Of a stretch of DNA of 64,000 bases, positions 16,697 through 24,764 are shown in pieces (positions within the stretch are counted from its first letter, which is position 1; each line of letters begins with the position of its first letter). The stretch comes from Methanoregulaceae archaeon. Lineage in GTDB: Bacteria > Armatimonadota > Fimbriimonadia > Fimbriimonadales > Fimbriimonadaceae. The position numbers and the translations under genes are program-made. Under the pieces are notes generated by a model, which ran no database searches, was not told the origin of the DNA, and saw nothing but the letters and a program-made list of their open reading frames with translations. Where the stretch lies: positions 310,001 through 374,000 of the forward strand of contig JADZEW010000008.1 of NCBI GenBank assembly GCA_020850325.1, in the 5' to 3' direction.

Positions 16697-17101
16697 ATGA
16701 AAGCTATTGCCGACATCGAAGGAATCGGTCCTGCATACGCCGAAAAGCTCGCGGAGGCGGGCGTGAAGCACGTTGAGACGCTGTTGGAGAAGGGCGCGAC
16801 TCGTAAGGGCCGCGAGGAGCTCGAAGCGGCGACCGGCATCAGTGGCACGCTGATCTTGAAGTGGGTCAACCGCGCCGACCTCGACCGCGTGGACGGCATC
16901 GGATCGGAATACGCCGACCTGCTCGAAGCCGCGGGCGTCGACAGTGTTCCCGAGCTTGCTCAGCGCAACGCCGCCAACCTGCACGCCAAGCTCGTGGAAG
17001 TAAACGGTGAGAAGAACTTGGTTCGGCAGATGCCGAGCGAGTCTCAAGTCGCCAAGTGGGTCGAGCACGCCGGCACGCTGCCGAAGGTCGTCACGCACTA
17101 A
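16697..17101 (+). CDS. DUF4332 helix-hairpin-helix protein
   Basis: A 134-residue soluble protein built from two related helix-hairpin-helix units: IADIEGIGPAYAEKLAEAGV near the N-terminus and LDRVDGIGSEYADLLEAAGV near residues 61-80. Both have the GIG hairpin that contacts nucleic-acid backbone in related proteins. This matches DUF4332, a domain common in bacteria and organelles with suspected but unproven DNA binding. It starts 60 bases from the divergent murJ start. Confidence 0.85.
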   Translation: MKAIADIEGIGPAYAEKLAEAGVKHVETLLEKGATRKGREELEAATGISGTLILKWVNRADLDRVDGIGSEYADLLEAAGVDSVPELAQRNAANLHAKLVEVNGEKNLVRQMPSESQVAKWVEHAGTLPKVVTH

Positions 17102-17157
17102 AAAGTTTGTTGCGGCCACGAGGGCATCTTCGAGTTCCTCGTGGCTACTTCGAGACG

Positions 17158-17517
17158 ATGCTGAATACTCCCGAAGCGCAGGTCGCCGTGTTTGTCGCTA
17201 TCAAGGCCTTTGGGGTTGGAATGATGGGGGTGCTCTTCTTCGCAATGGTGAAGAAAAGCCCATGGTGGATCGCCGCTATCCCAGCGTTCATGGGGCTCGT
17301 GTCTTTGGGGTCGCTCGTGGCGGGGTTGATCATGGTCGCGGCTTCGCCTTTGGCTGTGCCTTATATCGCAGGGCTTGGTGGATTGACATTGGGCGCGGGG
17401 TCGAGTCTGCTGGCAACCAGCGTTGCGAGGGCACGACACATCCCTCGCCCACAAAGAACCAACGGTCAAGCTGACGAAAGCGATCCGGACGCGCGCAACA
17501 GTAACGAAGTGTTATGA
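17158..17517 (+). CDS. Small multi-pass membrane protein
   Basis: A 119-residue hypothetical protein with three hydrophobic segments (about 8-31, 35-60 and 63-90) and a polar, charged C-terminal tail. No family is recognised. An open frame extends upstream to 17056, but that part is Arg-rich and antisense-like; the ATG at 17158 starts the hydrophobic protein. Its TGA shares ATGA with the start of the di-heme peroxidase, so the two are translationally coupled. Confidence 0.7.
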   Translation: MLNTPEAQVAVFVAIKAFGVGMMGVLFFAMVKKSPWWIAAIPAFMGLVSLGSLVAGLIMVAASPLAVPYIAGLGGLTLGAGSSLLATSVARARHIPRPQRTNGQADESDPDARNSNEVL

Positions 17518-18644
17518 AACTGCATTGGACCTCTCTTATCGGCGCCGTCGGATTTCTGCTGATCACCGCAGCAACCGTTCCCGGTCCCACGCCCTACACC
17601 TGGCGGCTTCCCAAGGGCTTCCCCGAGCCGTACGTTCCTGCTGACAATCCGATGACGGTCGAGAAGGTCGAACTCGGCCGCCACCTGTTCTATGACACCC
17701 GGTTGTCCGGGAACGGCATGATGGCCTGCTCGACCTGCCACCGTCAGAATCGCGCCTTCGGCGATGACACGCCAACCACTCCCGGCACCTTTGGCGATCG
17801 AGGCATCCGCAAGTCGATGGCCATTGTCAACATCGTCTACACGGGCACATTGACGTGGTCGAATCCGAAAGAGACGCGACTCGAAAACCAGGCACTGGTC
17901 CCGCTGTTCGGCACCCACCCGGTGGAAATGGGTCTCGACAAGGACAACAGCTTCCTGGAAGACCTCTCTGCCGACCCGGTGTACAAGAAGCTGTTTCGAG
18001 CTGCATTTCCCTCCGAGAAGAAACCGGTGACCGTCGCGAACGTGACTAAGGCGCTCGCGTCGTTCCAGCGGACTCTCATCTCCGGCAGCTCGCCTTACGA
18101 TAGATATCGCTATCACGGCGATGAGAGCGCAATCTCGGACCTCGCTAAGCACGGCGAGAGGCTCTTCTTCAGCAACAAGTTCGGTTGCGGGAGGTGCCAC
18201 GGCGGATTCAACTTCTCCGATTCTACGATCACAGCGAAGAATCGCGAGCGGGCCGTTTTTCATAACACCGGGCTGTATAACGTCAAAGGCCCGACCCACT
18301 ACCCAGCGCCGAATGTCGGGATCTACGAGCACACCAAGAGCAAGTACGACATCGGGCTTTTCAAGGCACCCACGTTGCGCAACATCGCCCTCCACCCGCC
18401 CTACATGCACGATGGGAGCGTGCCGACCCTCGACGCGGTCCTGGATCACTACGCCGCGGGAGGCCGGACGATCAAGTCGGGTCCGCATGCGGGCATAGGC
18501 CGGGACAACCCCAACAAGGACCATCTGCTGACCGGATTTGAGCTCTCCAAAGAGGATCGCGCCGCCCTGCTCGCATTCCTGCACAGCTTGACGGATCGTG
18601 AGTTCATGACCAACCCCAAGTTCAGCGACCCTTGGCCAGAATAG
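17514..18644 (+). CDS. Di-heme cytochrome c peroxidase (MauG/CcpA family)
   Basis: A 376-residue exported protein with an N-terminal signal (SLIGAVGFLLITAATVPG). Two c-type heme sites are visible: CSTCH at Cys72-His76 and CGRCH at Cys225-His229. The family fold is supported by ELGRHLFYDTRLSGNGMMACSTC, FKAPTLRNIALHPPYMHDGS and TLDAVLDHYAAGG. Members reduce hydrogen peroxide or carry out MauG-like protein or peptide oxidation in the periplasm; the substrate is not evident. ATGA coupling to the small membrane protein upstream suggests that protein may be a partner. Cytochrome c maturation genes are not in the window. Confidence 0.93.
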   Translation: MKLHWTSLIGAVGFLLITAATVPGPTPYTWRLPKGFPEPYVPADNPMTVEKVELGRHLFYDTRLSGNGMMACSTCHRQNRAFGDDTPTTPGTFGDRGIRKSMAIVNIVYTGTLTWSNPKETRLENQALVPLFGTHPVEMGLDKDNSFLEDLSADPVYKKLFRAAFPSEKKPVTVANVTKALASFQRTLISGSSPYDRYRYHGDESAISDLAKHGERLFFSNKFGCGRCHGGFNFSDSTITAKNRERAVFHNTGLYNVKGPTHYPAPNVGIYEHTKSKYDIGLFKAPTLRNIALHPPYMHDGSVPTLDAVLDHYAAGGRTIKSGPHAGIGRDNPNKDHLLTGFELSKEDRAALLAFLHSLTDREFMTNPKFSDPWPE

Positions 18645-18696
18645 GTCTCCAAGAAAGTGTTCATCCTCGCATCATTGCGGGTAGCCTACGCCCATC

Positions 18697-20622
18697 ATGA
18701 TGCTCGGACTCCTTGGCTTCATCGCGCCGGTGTCGATCGCCTCGATCCTCGCCGAAATGGGCGATCTCGAACGGTTGGCCACGGTCGGCGATTACCGCTC
18801 CATGCAGCAAAGCAGCTACGATCGCGCATCGAAGTCGCCGGCAGAGAACTGGTTTGCGAATGCCGACGCCGGGCAATTCATCCGAGTCGAGGAGCGCGAG
18901 GGCCGCAAAGAGCACGTGCTGGCCGAGATGGAGGGCCCCGGAGCGATTGTCCGCATCTGGTCCGCGAATCCGGCAGGCGTCCTGCGAGTCTACGTCAACG
19001 GCGAGTCAAAGCCTCGGCTGGAGGCACCGATGGGCGATTTGCTGCGGGGCCGGGTCGCGCCCTTTACCAGTCCCTTCGCTTACGAGGTCGCACGCGGCTG
19101 CAACCTCTACTTCCCAATACCATACGCGAAGTCCTGCAAAGTAACGGTCGACGACACTGGGCAAATCAAAGGTCTGTACTACCATGTGGGTTACCGGCAG
19201 TATCCCGTGGGGACAGCGGTCGAGCCGTTCCACATGAACGACATCCCCGACTTGAAAGCCACGTCTTCGTCAATGCGGAATGCCCCGTCTCCGGGTACGC
19301 AGCTGACTCGTATTCAACAGACGATCACGAAGGCGCAGGGCCTCCGAGTCGGCGTGAACGGCCCTGGCATGATCCGCGAGTTTCGGTTGAAGATCCCGCC
19401 GCTCGGCGATGAACGCCGATGGTCGTGGGACGACTCCCGGCGCATCCACAACGTGCTGCGCGGGCTCAAACTCCGGGTAACCGTCGATGGCCACACGACC
19501 ATCTTGACTCCAGTGGGTGACTTCTTCGCAACGGCCGGGGGTGTTCATCCGGCCGAGAGCCTGCCCTTGAGCGTGGGTTCCGATGGCACGCTCCTCTGCC
19601 GCTTTGTCATGCCGTTCGAGCGCCGGATCGACTTCGACATCACAAACTCGCTGGACACGTCGGTACCGGTCAACATCCAGTTATCGGGCACGCGGAACGG
19701 GTCGGTACCGCCGCTGCGCTTGTATGCCAGTTGGGGCGTGGACCATGGCTCAACGCGGCCGATGCGCGATCTCGAGTTCTTGAAGACGACCGGCCAAGGA
19801 CGGATGGTCGGGTCCTTCCTCCACGTTGAGAACCCAACCCCGGGCTGGTGGGGCGAAGGCGACGAGAAGATCTACGTCGATGGCGAGGCGTTCCCCAGCT
19901 TCTTTGGGACGGGGACAGAAGACTATTACGGTTATGCGTGGTGCAGTCCCGAGTTGTTCCGGCATCCCTACCATGGCCAGCCGAACTGCACAGGCCCGTC
20001 GAACTTTGGGCACACCAACGTGTTTCGCTGGCACATCGTCGACGATATCCCGTTCAACTCCTCGATCCGCTTCGATATGGAGATGTGGCACTGGGAGACC
20101 GTCGTCGGTACCTGGGCGAGGACGACCTACTGGTACGCCCGGCCCGGTGATCCCGGCCCCGCAGAGTTCACCCTGCGACTGCCGGGTGAACTGCTGCCCC
20201 CCAAGCCGATCGAAGGTGCCATCGAAGGCGAGACCATGACCGTCGAGCGGACCTCCGGAGGCACGCACACGGTTCAGGATGGGTTCTGGGCGCTGTCCGG
20301 CGGTAAGCAGCGCTGGTGGCAGGATGCCAAACCGGGCGACGAACTGATTCTGCGGTTTGAGGCCCCGAAGTCGGGTACGTTCCGGATCGTCGCCAACCTG
20401 TGCCACGCTCGCGACTATGGCAAGCATGAGATTTGGCTGGATGGCCAACGTCTGGGCGAGTGGGACTTCTATTCGCCCGACCTCGGTTGGAAGAAAGTCG
20501 ACCTCGGCAGGGCCACGTTGACCGCGGGACCGCATCGCTTGCGGGTCGTCTGCCGCGAACCGAATGCGAAAGCCGAGCCGCGTCGGATGTTCGGGTTGGA
20601 CTATCTGTTGCTGGAGCCATGA
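18697..20622 (+). CDS. Large GH172 (DUF2961) glycosidase-like protein
   Basis: A 641-residue protein with an N-terminal hydrophobic signal. The DUF2961 domain, now GH172, spans about residues 35-510, with GPGAIVRIWSANPAG, CNLYFPIPYAKSCKVTV and the hallmark FGTGTEDYYGYAW, which carries the conserved acidic residues of the catalytic region. The last 120 residues form a beta-sandwich-like accessory domain (FRIVANLCHARDYGKHEIWL). Characterised GH172 enzymes act on fructofuranosides and arabinofuranosides, so a role in furanoside degradation is a reasonable inference. It overlaps the nitroreductase by ATGA. A shorter paralogue is at 28023. Confidence 0.9.
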   Translation: MMLGLLGFIAPVSIASILAEMGDLERLATVGDYRSMQQSSYDRASKSPAENWFANADAGQFIRVEEREGRKEHVLAEMEGPGAIVRIWSANPAGVLRVYVNGESKPRLEAPMGDLLRGRVAPFTSPFAYEVARGCNLYFPIPYAKSCKVTVDDTGQIKGLYYHVGYRQYPVGTAVEPFHMNDIPDLKATSSSMRNAPSPGTQLTRIQQTITKAQGLRVGVNGPGMIREFRLKIPPLGDERRWSWDDSRRIHNVLRGLKLRVTVDGHTTILTPVGDFFATAGGVHPAESLPLSVGSDGTLLCRFVMPFERRIDFDITNSLDTSVPVNIQLSGTRNGSVPPLRLYASWGVDHGSTRPMRDLEFLKTTGQGRMVGSFLHVENPTPGWWGEGDEKIYVDGEAFPSFFGTGTEDYYGYAWCSPELFRHPYHGQPNCTGPSNFGHTNVFRWHIVDDIPFNSSIRFDMEMWHWETVVGTWARTTYWYARPGDPGPAEFTLRLPGELLPPKPIEGAIEGETMTVERTSGGTHTVQDGFWALSGGKQRWWQDAKPGDELILRFEAPKSGTFRIVANLCHARDYGKHEIWLDGQRLGEWDFYSPDLGWKKVDLGRATLTAGPHRLRVVCREPNAKAEPRRMFGLDYLLLEP

Positions 20623-21281
20623 GGCCAGGGTTTCTCCCTTACCGTCCGGTTCGAGTCGCTCCTGCGGACGTGGTCGCCTCGCTGCGCGACCAGGCAGAGG
20701 TCGCGCAGCAGCGCAGAACAGTGAGGCAGTTTTCGAGGGACGACGTGCCGATCGAGGCGATCGAATACGCGATCGAGATCGCGGGCACCGCTCCAAGCGG
20801 CGCGCATCGGCAGCCGTGGTACTTCGTAGCCATCCGTGATGCAGAGATGAAGCATCGTGTTCGCGAGGCGGCTGAGACCGAGGAGCAGGATTTCTATGAG
20901 AACCGGGCTCCGGCGGAGTGGTTGGAGGCGTTGGCTCCCTTCGGCACCGACTTCGTAAAGGAGCACTTGACCGATGCCCCCTGGTTGATCGTCGCGTTTC
21001 GACGCGATAGTGAACCCGGGCCTGACGGAACGCGGTTGAAGAACTACTACATGACGGAGTCGGTCGGGATCGCGGTCGGGTTCCTGATTCAAGCGTTGCA
21101 CCGGGCGGGTTTGGCCTCGTTGACCCACACGCCGGCCCCGATGACGTTCCTCAGAGAACTCTGCGGACGACCCGCGACCGAGAAGCCGTTCTTGATTCTG
21201 GCCGTCGGTTACCCCGCCGAAGATTGCGAGGTGCCCGACCTAGGTCGGAAGCCGCTCGGTGAGATCGCGGAGTTCCGCTAG
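20619..21281 (+). CDS. Nitroreductase family protein (iodotyrosine dehalogenase-like subgroup)
   Basis: A 220-residue FMN-binding protein. RRTVRQFSRDDVP near residue 30 and GTAPSGAHRQPWYFV are the phosphate/FMN-binding segments of the family. The C-terminal THTPAPMTFLRELCGRP followed by EKPFLILAVGYPAED resembles the iodotyrosine-deiodinase/BluB-like subgroup. Reductive chemistry on an aromatic or halogenated substrate is likely, but the substrate is unknown. The frame is open upstream to 20433, yet that part overlaps the GH172 protein. The ATG at 20619 overlaps the GH172 stop as ATGA and gives the expected N-terminus. Confidence 0.88.
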   Translation: MRPGFLPYRPVRVAPADVVASLRDQAEVAQQRRTVRQFSRDDVPIEAIEYAIEIAGTAPSGAHRQPWYFVAIRDAEMKHRVREAAETEEQDFYENRAPAEWLEALAPFGTDFVKEHLTDAPWLIVAFRRDSEPGPDGTRLKNYYMTESVGIAVGFLIQALHRAGLASLTHTPAPMTFLRELCGRPATEKPFLILAVGYPAEDCEVPDLGRKPLGEIAEFR

Positions 21282-21284
21282 GGG

Positions 21285-21917
21285 CTACCTGCGGTGGCGA
21301 CGTAAGATGAGGAGTCCAGCGGCGGTGACCAAAAGGGTGGCAGGTTCGGGCACCGCGGTGAGTTGGGCGCCGAAGTTGGCGTAGGGCTCACCACCCCAAC
21401 TGTACGCCGTCCACTCGTTTCCGCCCCGTTGCCAGAGCCAATCCTCACTGGAGCCGATGGTCGGCGGGTTGAAGTAGGCCATCCCGAGTTCTCCTTCGCT
21501 CCCTTGGCGGTCAAAGGCCTGGAGGGTCCAGATGAAGTGATCCGGGACCATCACGTTGGGAATGGCGAACGTGAGTTCATGCAGACCGGCAGTCGTTTGA
21601 ACCTGAGTGAGGGGACTCTCGTAGAAGGCGGCGCCGGGGCCCTGAAAGCTCTCATCGTATTCACGGAATCGGATGAGGGCGTTAAAAGTCCCGGGAACGG
21701 TGCCGCGGTAGTTGAAGATGAGCTTCAGCTCGGTGACTTCGCGATCGGTGCCGCCGAGCCAGATCTCGTCTCCGGCTTCGGCGCTGTTGACCTCCCACTC
21801 CGGCAGGAGAGGGAAATTGTTGTTCAGAGAGGTCGTCGTGTTGTCGTAGACAATCGACTGAGCCGGCAAGGCGGCTGTGAAACCGAACGCGAGCAATGAG
21901 GTTAGCGATACTCTCAC
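21285..21917 (-). CDS. PEP-CTERM sorting-domain protein
   Basis: A 210-residue exported protein. It has an N-terminal signal (VSLTSLLAFGFTAALPAQS), a beta-rich middle without a recognised catalytic motif, and a C-terminal tripartite signal: VPEPAT, a hydrophobic helix (LLVTAAGLLIL) and RRHRR. Such C-termini are cut by an exosortase (EpsH/XrtA-type) and the protein is moved to the cell surface or extracellular matrix. No exosortase gene is in the window. The GTG at 21917 with a GAGG eight bases upstream is preferred to the TTG at 21935, which abuts the upstream terminator. Confidence 0.88.
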   Translation of the reverse strand: MRVSLTSLLAFGFTAALPAQSIVYDNTTTSLNNNFPLLPEWEVNSAEAGDEIWLGGTDREVTELKLIFNYRGTVPGTFNALIRFREYDESFQGPGAAFYESPLTQVQTTAGLHELTFAIPNVMVPDHFIWTLQAFDRQGSEGELGMAYFNPPTIGSSEDWLWQRGGNEWTAYSWGGEPYANFGAQLTAVPEPATLLVTAAGLLILRRHRR

Positions 21918-21935
21918 AGATGTAGCCTCAAGCAA

Positions 21936-21964
21936 GATTCGGGCCTCTTAGGGAGGCCCGAATC
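21936..21964 (-). terminator. Strong terminator hairpin after the 737-residue secreted protein
   Basis: GATTCGGGCCTC and GAGGCCCGAATC form a perfect 12-bp stem with a five-base loop, six bases past the stop at 21971 on the minus strand. The tail TTGCTT is moderately U-rich. It separates this gene from the PEP-CTERM gene. Confidence 0.85.
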
Positions 21965-21970
21965 TGGTTC

Positions 21971-24184
21971 TTAGTTGAAGTGGACACCGACCTGATCCAA
22001 CGCCATGGTCCACCGGTTGCCCGTGTTTCCGAGGTTCGAGCCATGTAGGACGCGAGCTCTCACTTCGCGGGTCGCCGGATCGACGAACCGTGAGGCGTTC
22101 GTCGTGATCGTCACTTGGGTGCTCGAGTAGGTAAGGGTCGCCGGGCGGGTATCGAGGGTCTCATAGGCCTGAGTGCTCCAGTTCCAGAGTTCGATCGTCT
22201 GGGTGGCTCCGCCGCCCGTCGTCAGGGTGTTGCTCGACCTGACCCCGACAATGATCTGACTGATCGCACCGACGGGTGCGTAGTTCGAGGCTCCGATGCC
22301 GGTTCCGGAGCGAGCGCCGCTATCCAACGGGCCGAGGACCAGGCTATCGCCATCGGCGTCGGCAAGGCTGCTGAGATTGCCGCTTCGAATGGAGCCATTG
22401 ATGGCGCTGAAGCTCACGGGCGGATCCAGAACCAGCGGACCCCGGGTCGCGGCGGCGAGAGACTGGAGCGTTCCCGGCTTGTGAAGGCCGAGCGTTGTGC
22501 TCGTGCTCGCCGGAGCGACGTTGGTGTCGAACCGGAAGTTGAAGACTGAGGAGTACTTGAGCGGATTGGCTCCGGCCTGGCCAAACTCAGGGCTCGACCA
22601 GGTGATGGAGTCGTCGTTCTGGACGGCGGTCCAACCGTTGTTCGCATCGCGGTCGATATCCCGGAATCCAATGTTCTGCACGGTGGAACCGTAAGGGAGC
22701 GGCACCGAGAACGTGCGGACCTGACGGTCGAGGTTGTGATTGTAGAGCGCGTAGTCGTAGCGCCACATTCCATTGCCCAGATTGGTGGTCTGAAGAGCCA
22801 CGATCACATCGCCTTCTGTTTGAGGCTGAGCGGTGCTGCGGATCTCGCCCCATCGATTGATGGCCGGCCCCTCCACCAACGCGGTGGTGGTGTTGATGCT
22901 CCAGGACGATCCCGTCCAGCTGATCGTCGCTTCGCGCGATCCAAGGTTGTTGTAGGTGTTCACGTCGTTGGGCGTGATGTAATACGCCTCATAGAAGTAG
23001 CGAGCGCCAGCGTTGCCGAGGTCCGAGTCGAGGCAGTCCAGGCGATGGTCCACGGCATCCAGCGTGACGGAACCAGGATTTCGTCGAACACAGTCGTTCA
23101 CGTAGTTTGAGAACCAAGAGCCCTGACACGTCCATACACCCGTGAACGGATTGACTTCGTCACGGCCGCCCAGATAGGCGCGGTCTCCGTTGTTGCCGGG
23201 GCCGTAGGTATCCGAGCAGTTGATGCCCAGAAGCGACCCGGTTCCAGGGTTCTGGCAGGTGCCGCATGCACTTGCGTTGATGGAGAGGAAGCCATGCTTG
23301 AGCCACGACCAACCGACCTGCTCGAACTTGCCGTCACGCAGACGGTAGAGGTTAAGCGCAATGACCGGATGGGTGGTCTGCATCGGTGCATTCCACGGGA
23401 TGTTGACGGTGCCGACATTGCACGAGGTCGTCGACATGGTCAAGCCAGTGCGTCCATTGGGGTAGGTGCCGACCTTGGCGACTGGATTCGAGGCCACGCC
23501 AAGGCCGCTCATGGCAGACAGCGACACATCGATCCCTGCGGATTCGGGGGAGTATTCGGGGACATCAAGATCGCCTTCGCCATCCTCCGGGGTCGCTTCA
23601 GCGTAGAGGGTAATGGAGCCGATGGAGGAGCCACGAAGCGTGGGATCGCCCATCTCGTAGGCGAGATCGTCGCTGATCAACACTTCCATATCCTGGAACA
23701 CGAGCTCTTTCCGCTCCGAACGGCTGAGGTTGCGCGGAGTGCCGAGTTCAAAGGCCACGATCTCACCCTTCGGAGTGTCAACGGTCAGGTTCAAGCCGCC
23801 CTCGGCTCCACCCTGGGCGGAGATGGAGATTTGATCCGCCGTGAAGGTCTTCTTTGCGGCGGTGAGGGTGAACTTGCCCTTGTGGGAAGCCTTGCCGCGG
23901 TCGAAGCCGGCCAACTTTCCATCGATGACGCGGAAGCTCAGATCGGAGTTCTCGATTCGGAATCCGGGCAAAGAACAGGCGCCGCAGTCGTCATCTCCGG
24001 GCGCGTGGGTGAAATCGACGGTCAACTTCGAGTGCGCGAGGTTATCTCGGACGAAGCTGATTGCGGTTCGCCCTCCCTTGATTCGCGCTTCGCGACCGGG
24101 TAGGTCGGGACCTCCGATCGAGTAAACATAGGTTCCAAATCCAACGGCGAGCGCAGTCGCGCTCAAAAAAACAAGGCCTTTCAT
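21971..24184 (-). CDS. Large secreted protein of unknown function, Cys-containing
   Basis: A 737-residue protein with an N-terminal signal or anchor (GLVFLSATALAVGFGTYVYS). It contains clustered cysteines: DDDCGACSLPG near residue 67, SACGTCQNPG near 300, then DCVRRNPG and RLDCLDSDLG. Many Asn, Gly and Thr residues and aromatic beta-strand patterns suggest an extracellular beta-rich structure. No known catalytic motif or repeat family was recognised. GGAGGGG lies six bases before the ATG at 24184. It is terminated by the hairpin at 21936. Similar large secreted proteins occur in Planctomycetota and Armatimonadota, but no function can be given. Confidence 0.82.
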   Translation of the reverse strand: MKGLVFLSATALAVGFGTYVYSIGGPDLPGREARIKGGRTAISFVRDNLAHSKLTVDFTHAPGDDDCGACSLPGFRIENSDLSFRVIDGKLAGFDRGKASHKGKFTLTAAKKTFTADQISISAQGGAEGGLNLTVDTPKGEIVAFELGTPRNLSRSERKELVFQDMEVLISDDLAYEMGDPTLRGSSIGSITLYAEATPEDGEGDLDVPEYSPESAGIDVSLSAMSGLGVASNPVAKVGTYPNGRTGLTMSTTSCNVGTVNIPWNAPMQTTHPVIALNLYRLRDGKFEQVGWSWLKHGFLSINASACGTCQNPGTGSLLGINCSDTYGPGNNGDRAYLGGRDEVNPFTGVWTCQGSWFSNYVNDCVRRNPGSVTLDAVDHRLDCLDSDLGNAGARYFYEAYYITPNDVNTYNNLGSREATISWTGSSWSINTTTALVEGPAINRWGEIRSTAQPQTEGDVIVALQTTNLGNGMWRYDYALYNHNLDRQVRTFSVPLPYGSTVQNIGFRDIDRDANNGWTAVQNDDSITWSSPEFGQAGANPLKYSSVFNFRFDTNVAPASTSTTLGLHKPGTLQSLAAATRGPLVLDPPVSFSAINGSIRSGNLSSLADADGDSLVLGPLDSGARSGTGIGASNYAPVGAISQIIVGVRSSNTLTTGGGATQTIELWNWSTQAYETLDTRPATLTYSSTQVTITTNASRFVDPATREVRARVLHGSNLGNTGNRWTMALDQVGVHFN

Positions 24185-24316
24185 GACACCCCTCCGATAC
24201 GAGGCTACATTTTAGCAACGTCGGTTGCCAAAACCTAGGATTGACCTTCGACTTGGGAGTCGGTAGCTGCTAACCAAGCACAATTGCCAGGTAGGTTCTG
24301 CGGTTGTAGAGCCTCT

Positions 24317-24616
24317 CTAGGGCGACGCACCAGGCACACTTAGGGCTCCGGATTCGCTCAGGTGGATCAGCGCGAAGTACGACAACGTGATGATCATGCT
24401 CGCAAGGAGCAGGTTGATCGTGAACACGAGAAGCGGCAATCCGAACTTGCGGGCGAAGGCGTTTTGTCGCCGCATCGAGTCCCGGGCGCGCGCGCGTCTC
24501 TTCTCCCCCAACAACCGCAGAGAAGCGCGCTGCAGGCGCTTCATCCATGGCCGTCGCATGAGCCAGAGCATGGCCCACCACAGTTCTCGGGCAAGGAGCT
24601 TGGCGATCAGTGACAC
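24317..24616 (-). CDS. Small Arg-rich membrane protein
   Basis: A 99-residue hypothetical protein. The N-terminal 55 residues are strongly basic and amphipathic (RRPWMKRLQRASLRLLGEKRR), followed by one transmembrane helix (about 59-84, LPLLVFTINLLLASMIITLS) and a short tail. The start is GTG at 24616 with AGGA eight bases upstream. An overlapping frame at 24270-24581 has no membrane or coding character. The function is unknown; the basic segment could bind phospholipid headgroups or nucleic acid. Confidence 0.6.
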   Translation of the reverse strand: MSLIAKLLARELWWAMLWLMRRPWMKRLQRASLRLLGEKRRARARDSMRRQNAFARKFGLPLLVFTINLLLASMIITLSYFALIHLSESGALSVPGASP

Positions 24617-24618
24617 GG

Positions 24619-24672
24619 TGTGGTCCTAGTTCGGGTTCGTTCGGGTTAGTTCGGAGTGGTTCGGACTTCCTG
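24619..24672. repeat. Low-complexity GTTCGG-rich tract
   Basis: About 54 bases made of variants of GTTCGG and GGTTAGTTCGG, upstream of the small membrane gene. The style matches the other intergenic G/T tracts of the window (2415, 4509 and 39784 on the opposite strand). Confidence 0.45.
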
Positions 24673-24717
24673 TTCCTACGTATCGGTTGCCGAGAGTGGC
24701 AGACCCGCCCAGCAAGA

Positions 24718-24750
24718 ACGCCGCCCGTCCACTTGATGAACGAGCGGCGT
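24718..24750 (-). terminator. Terminator-like hairpin after the 799-residue repeat protein
   Basis: ACGCCGC pairs with GCGGCGT. After one mismatch CGT pairs with ACG, closing an 11-base loop. On the minus strand it starts 15 bases after the stop at 24765 and is followed by TCTTGCT. Confidence 0.6.
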
Positions 24751-24764
24751 CGAGTGTGAGCCAG

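Noticed and set aside
24190-24240. Possible sigma-54 promoter upstream of the 737-residue protein (TTGGCA and TTGC)
   Set aside because: GG and GC elements are 11 rather than 10 bases apart and the -24 box is incomplete.
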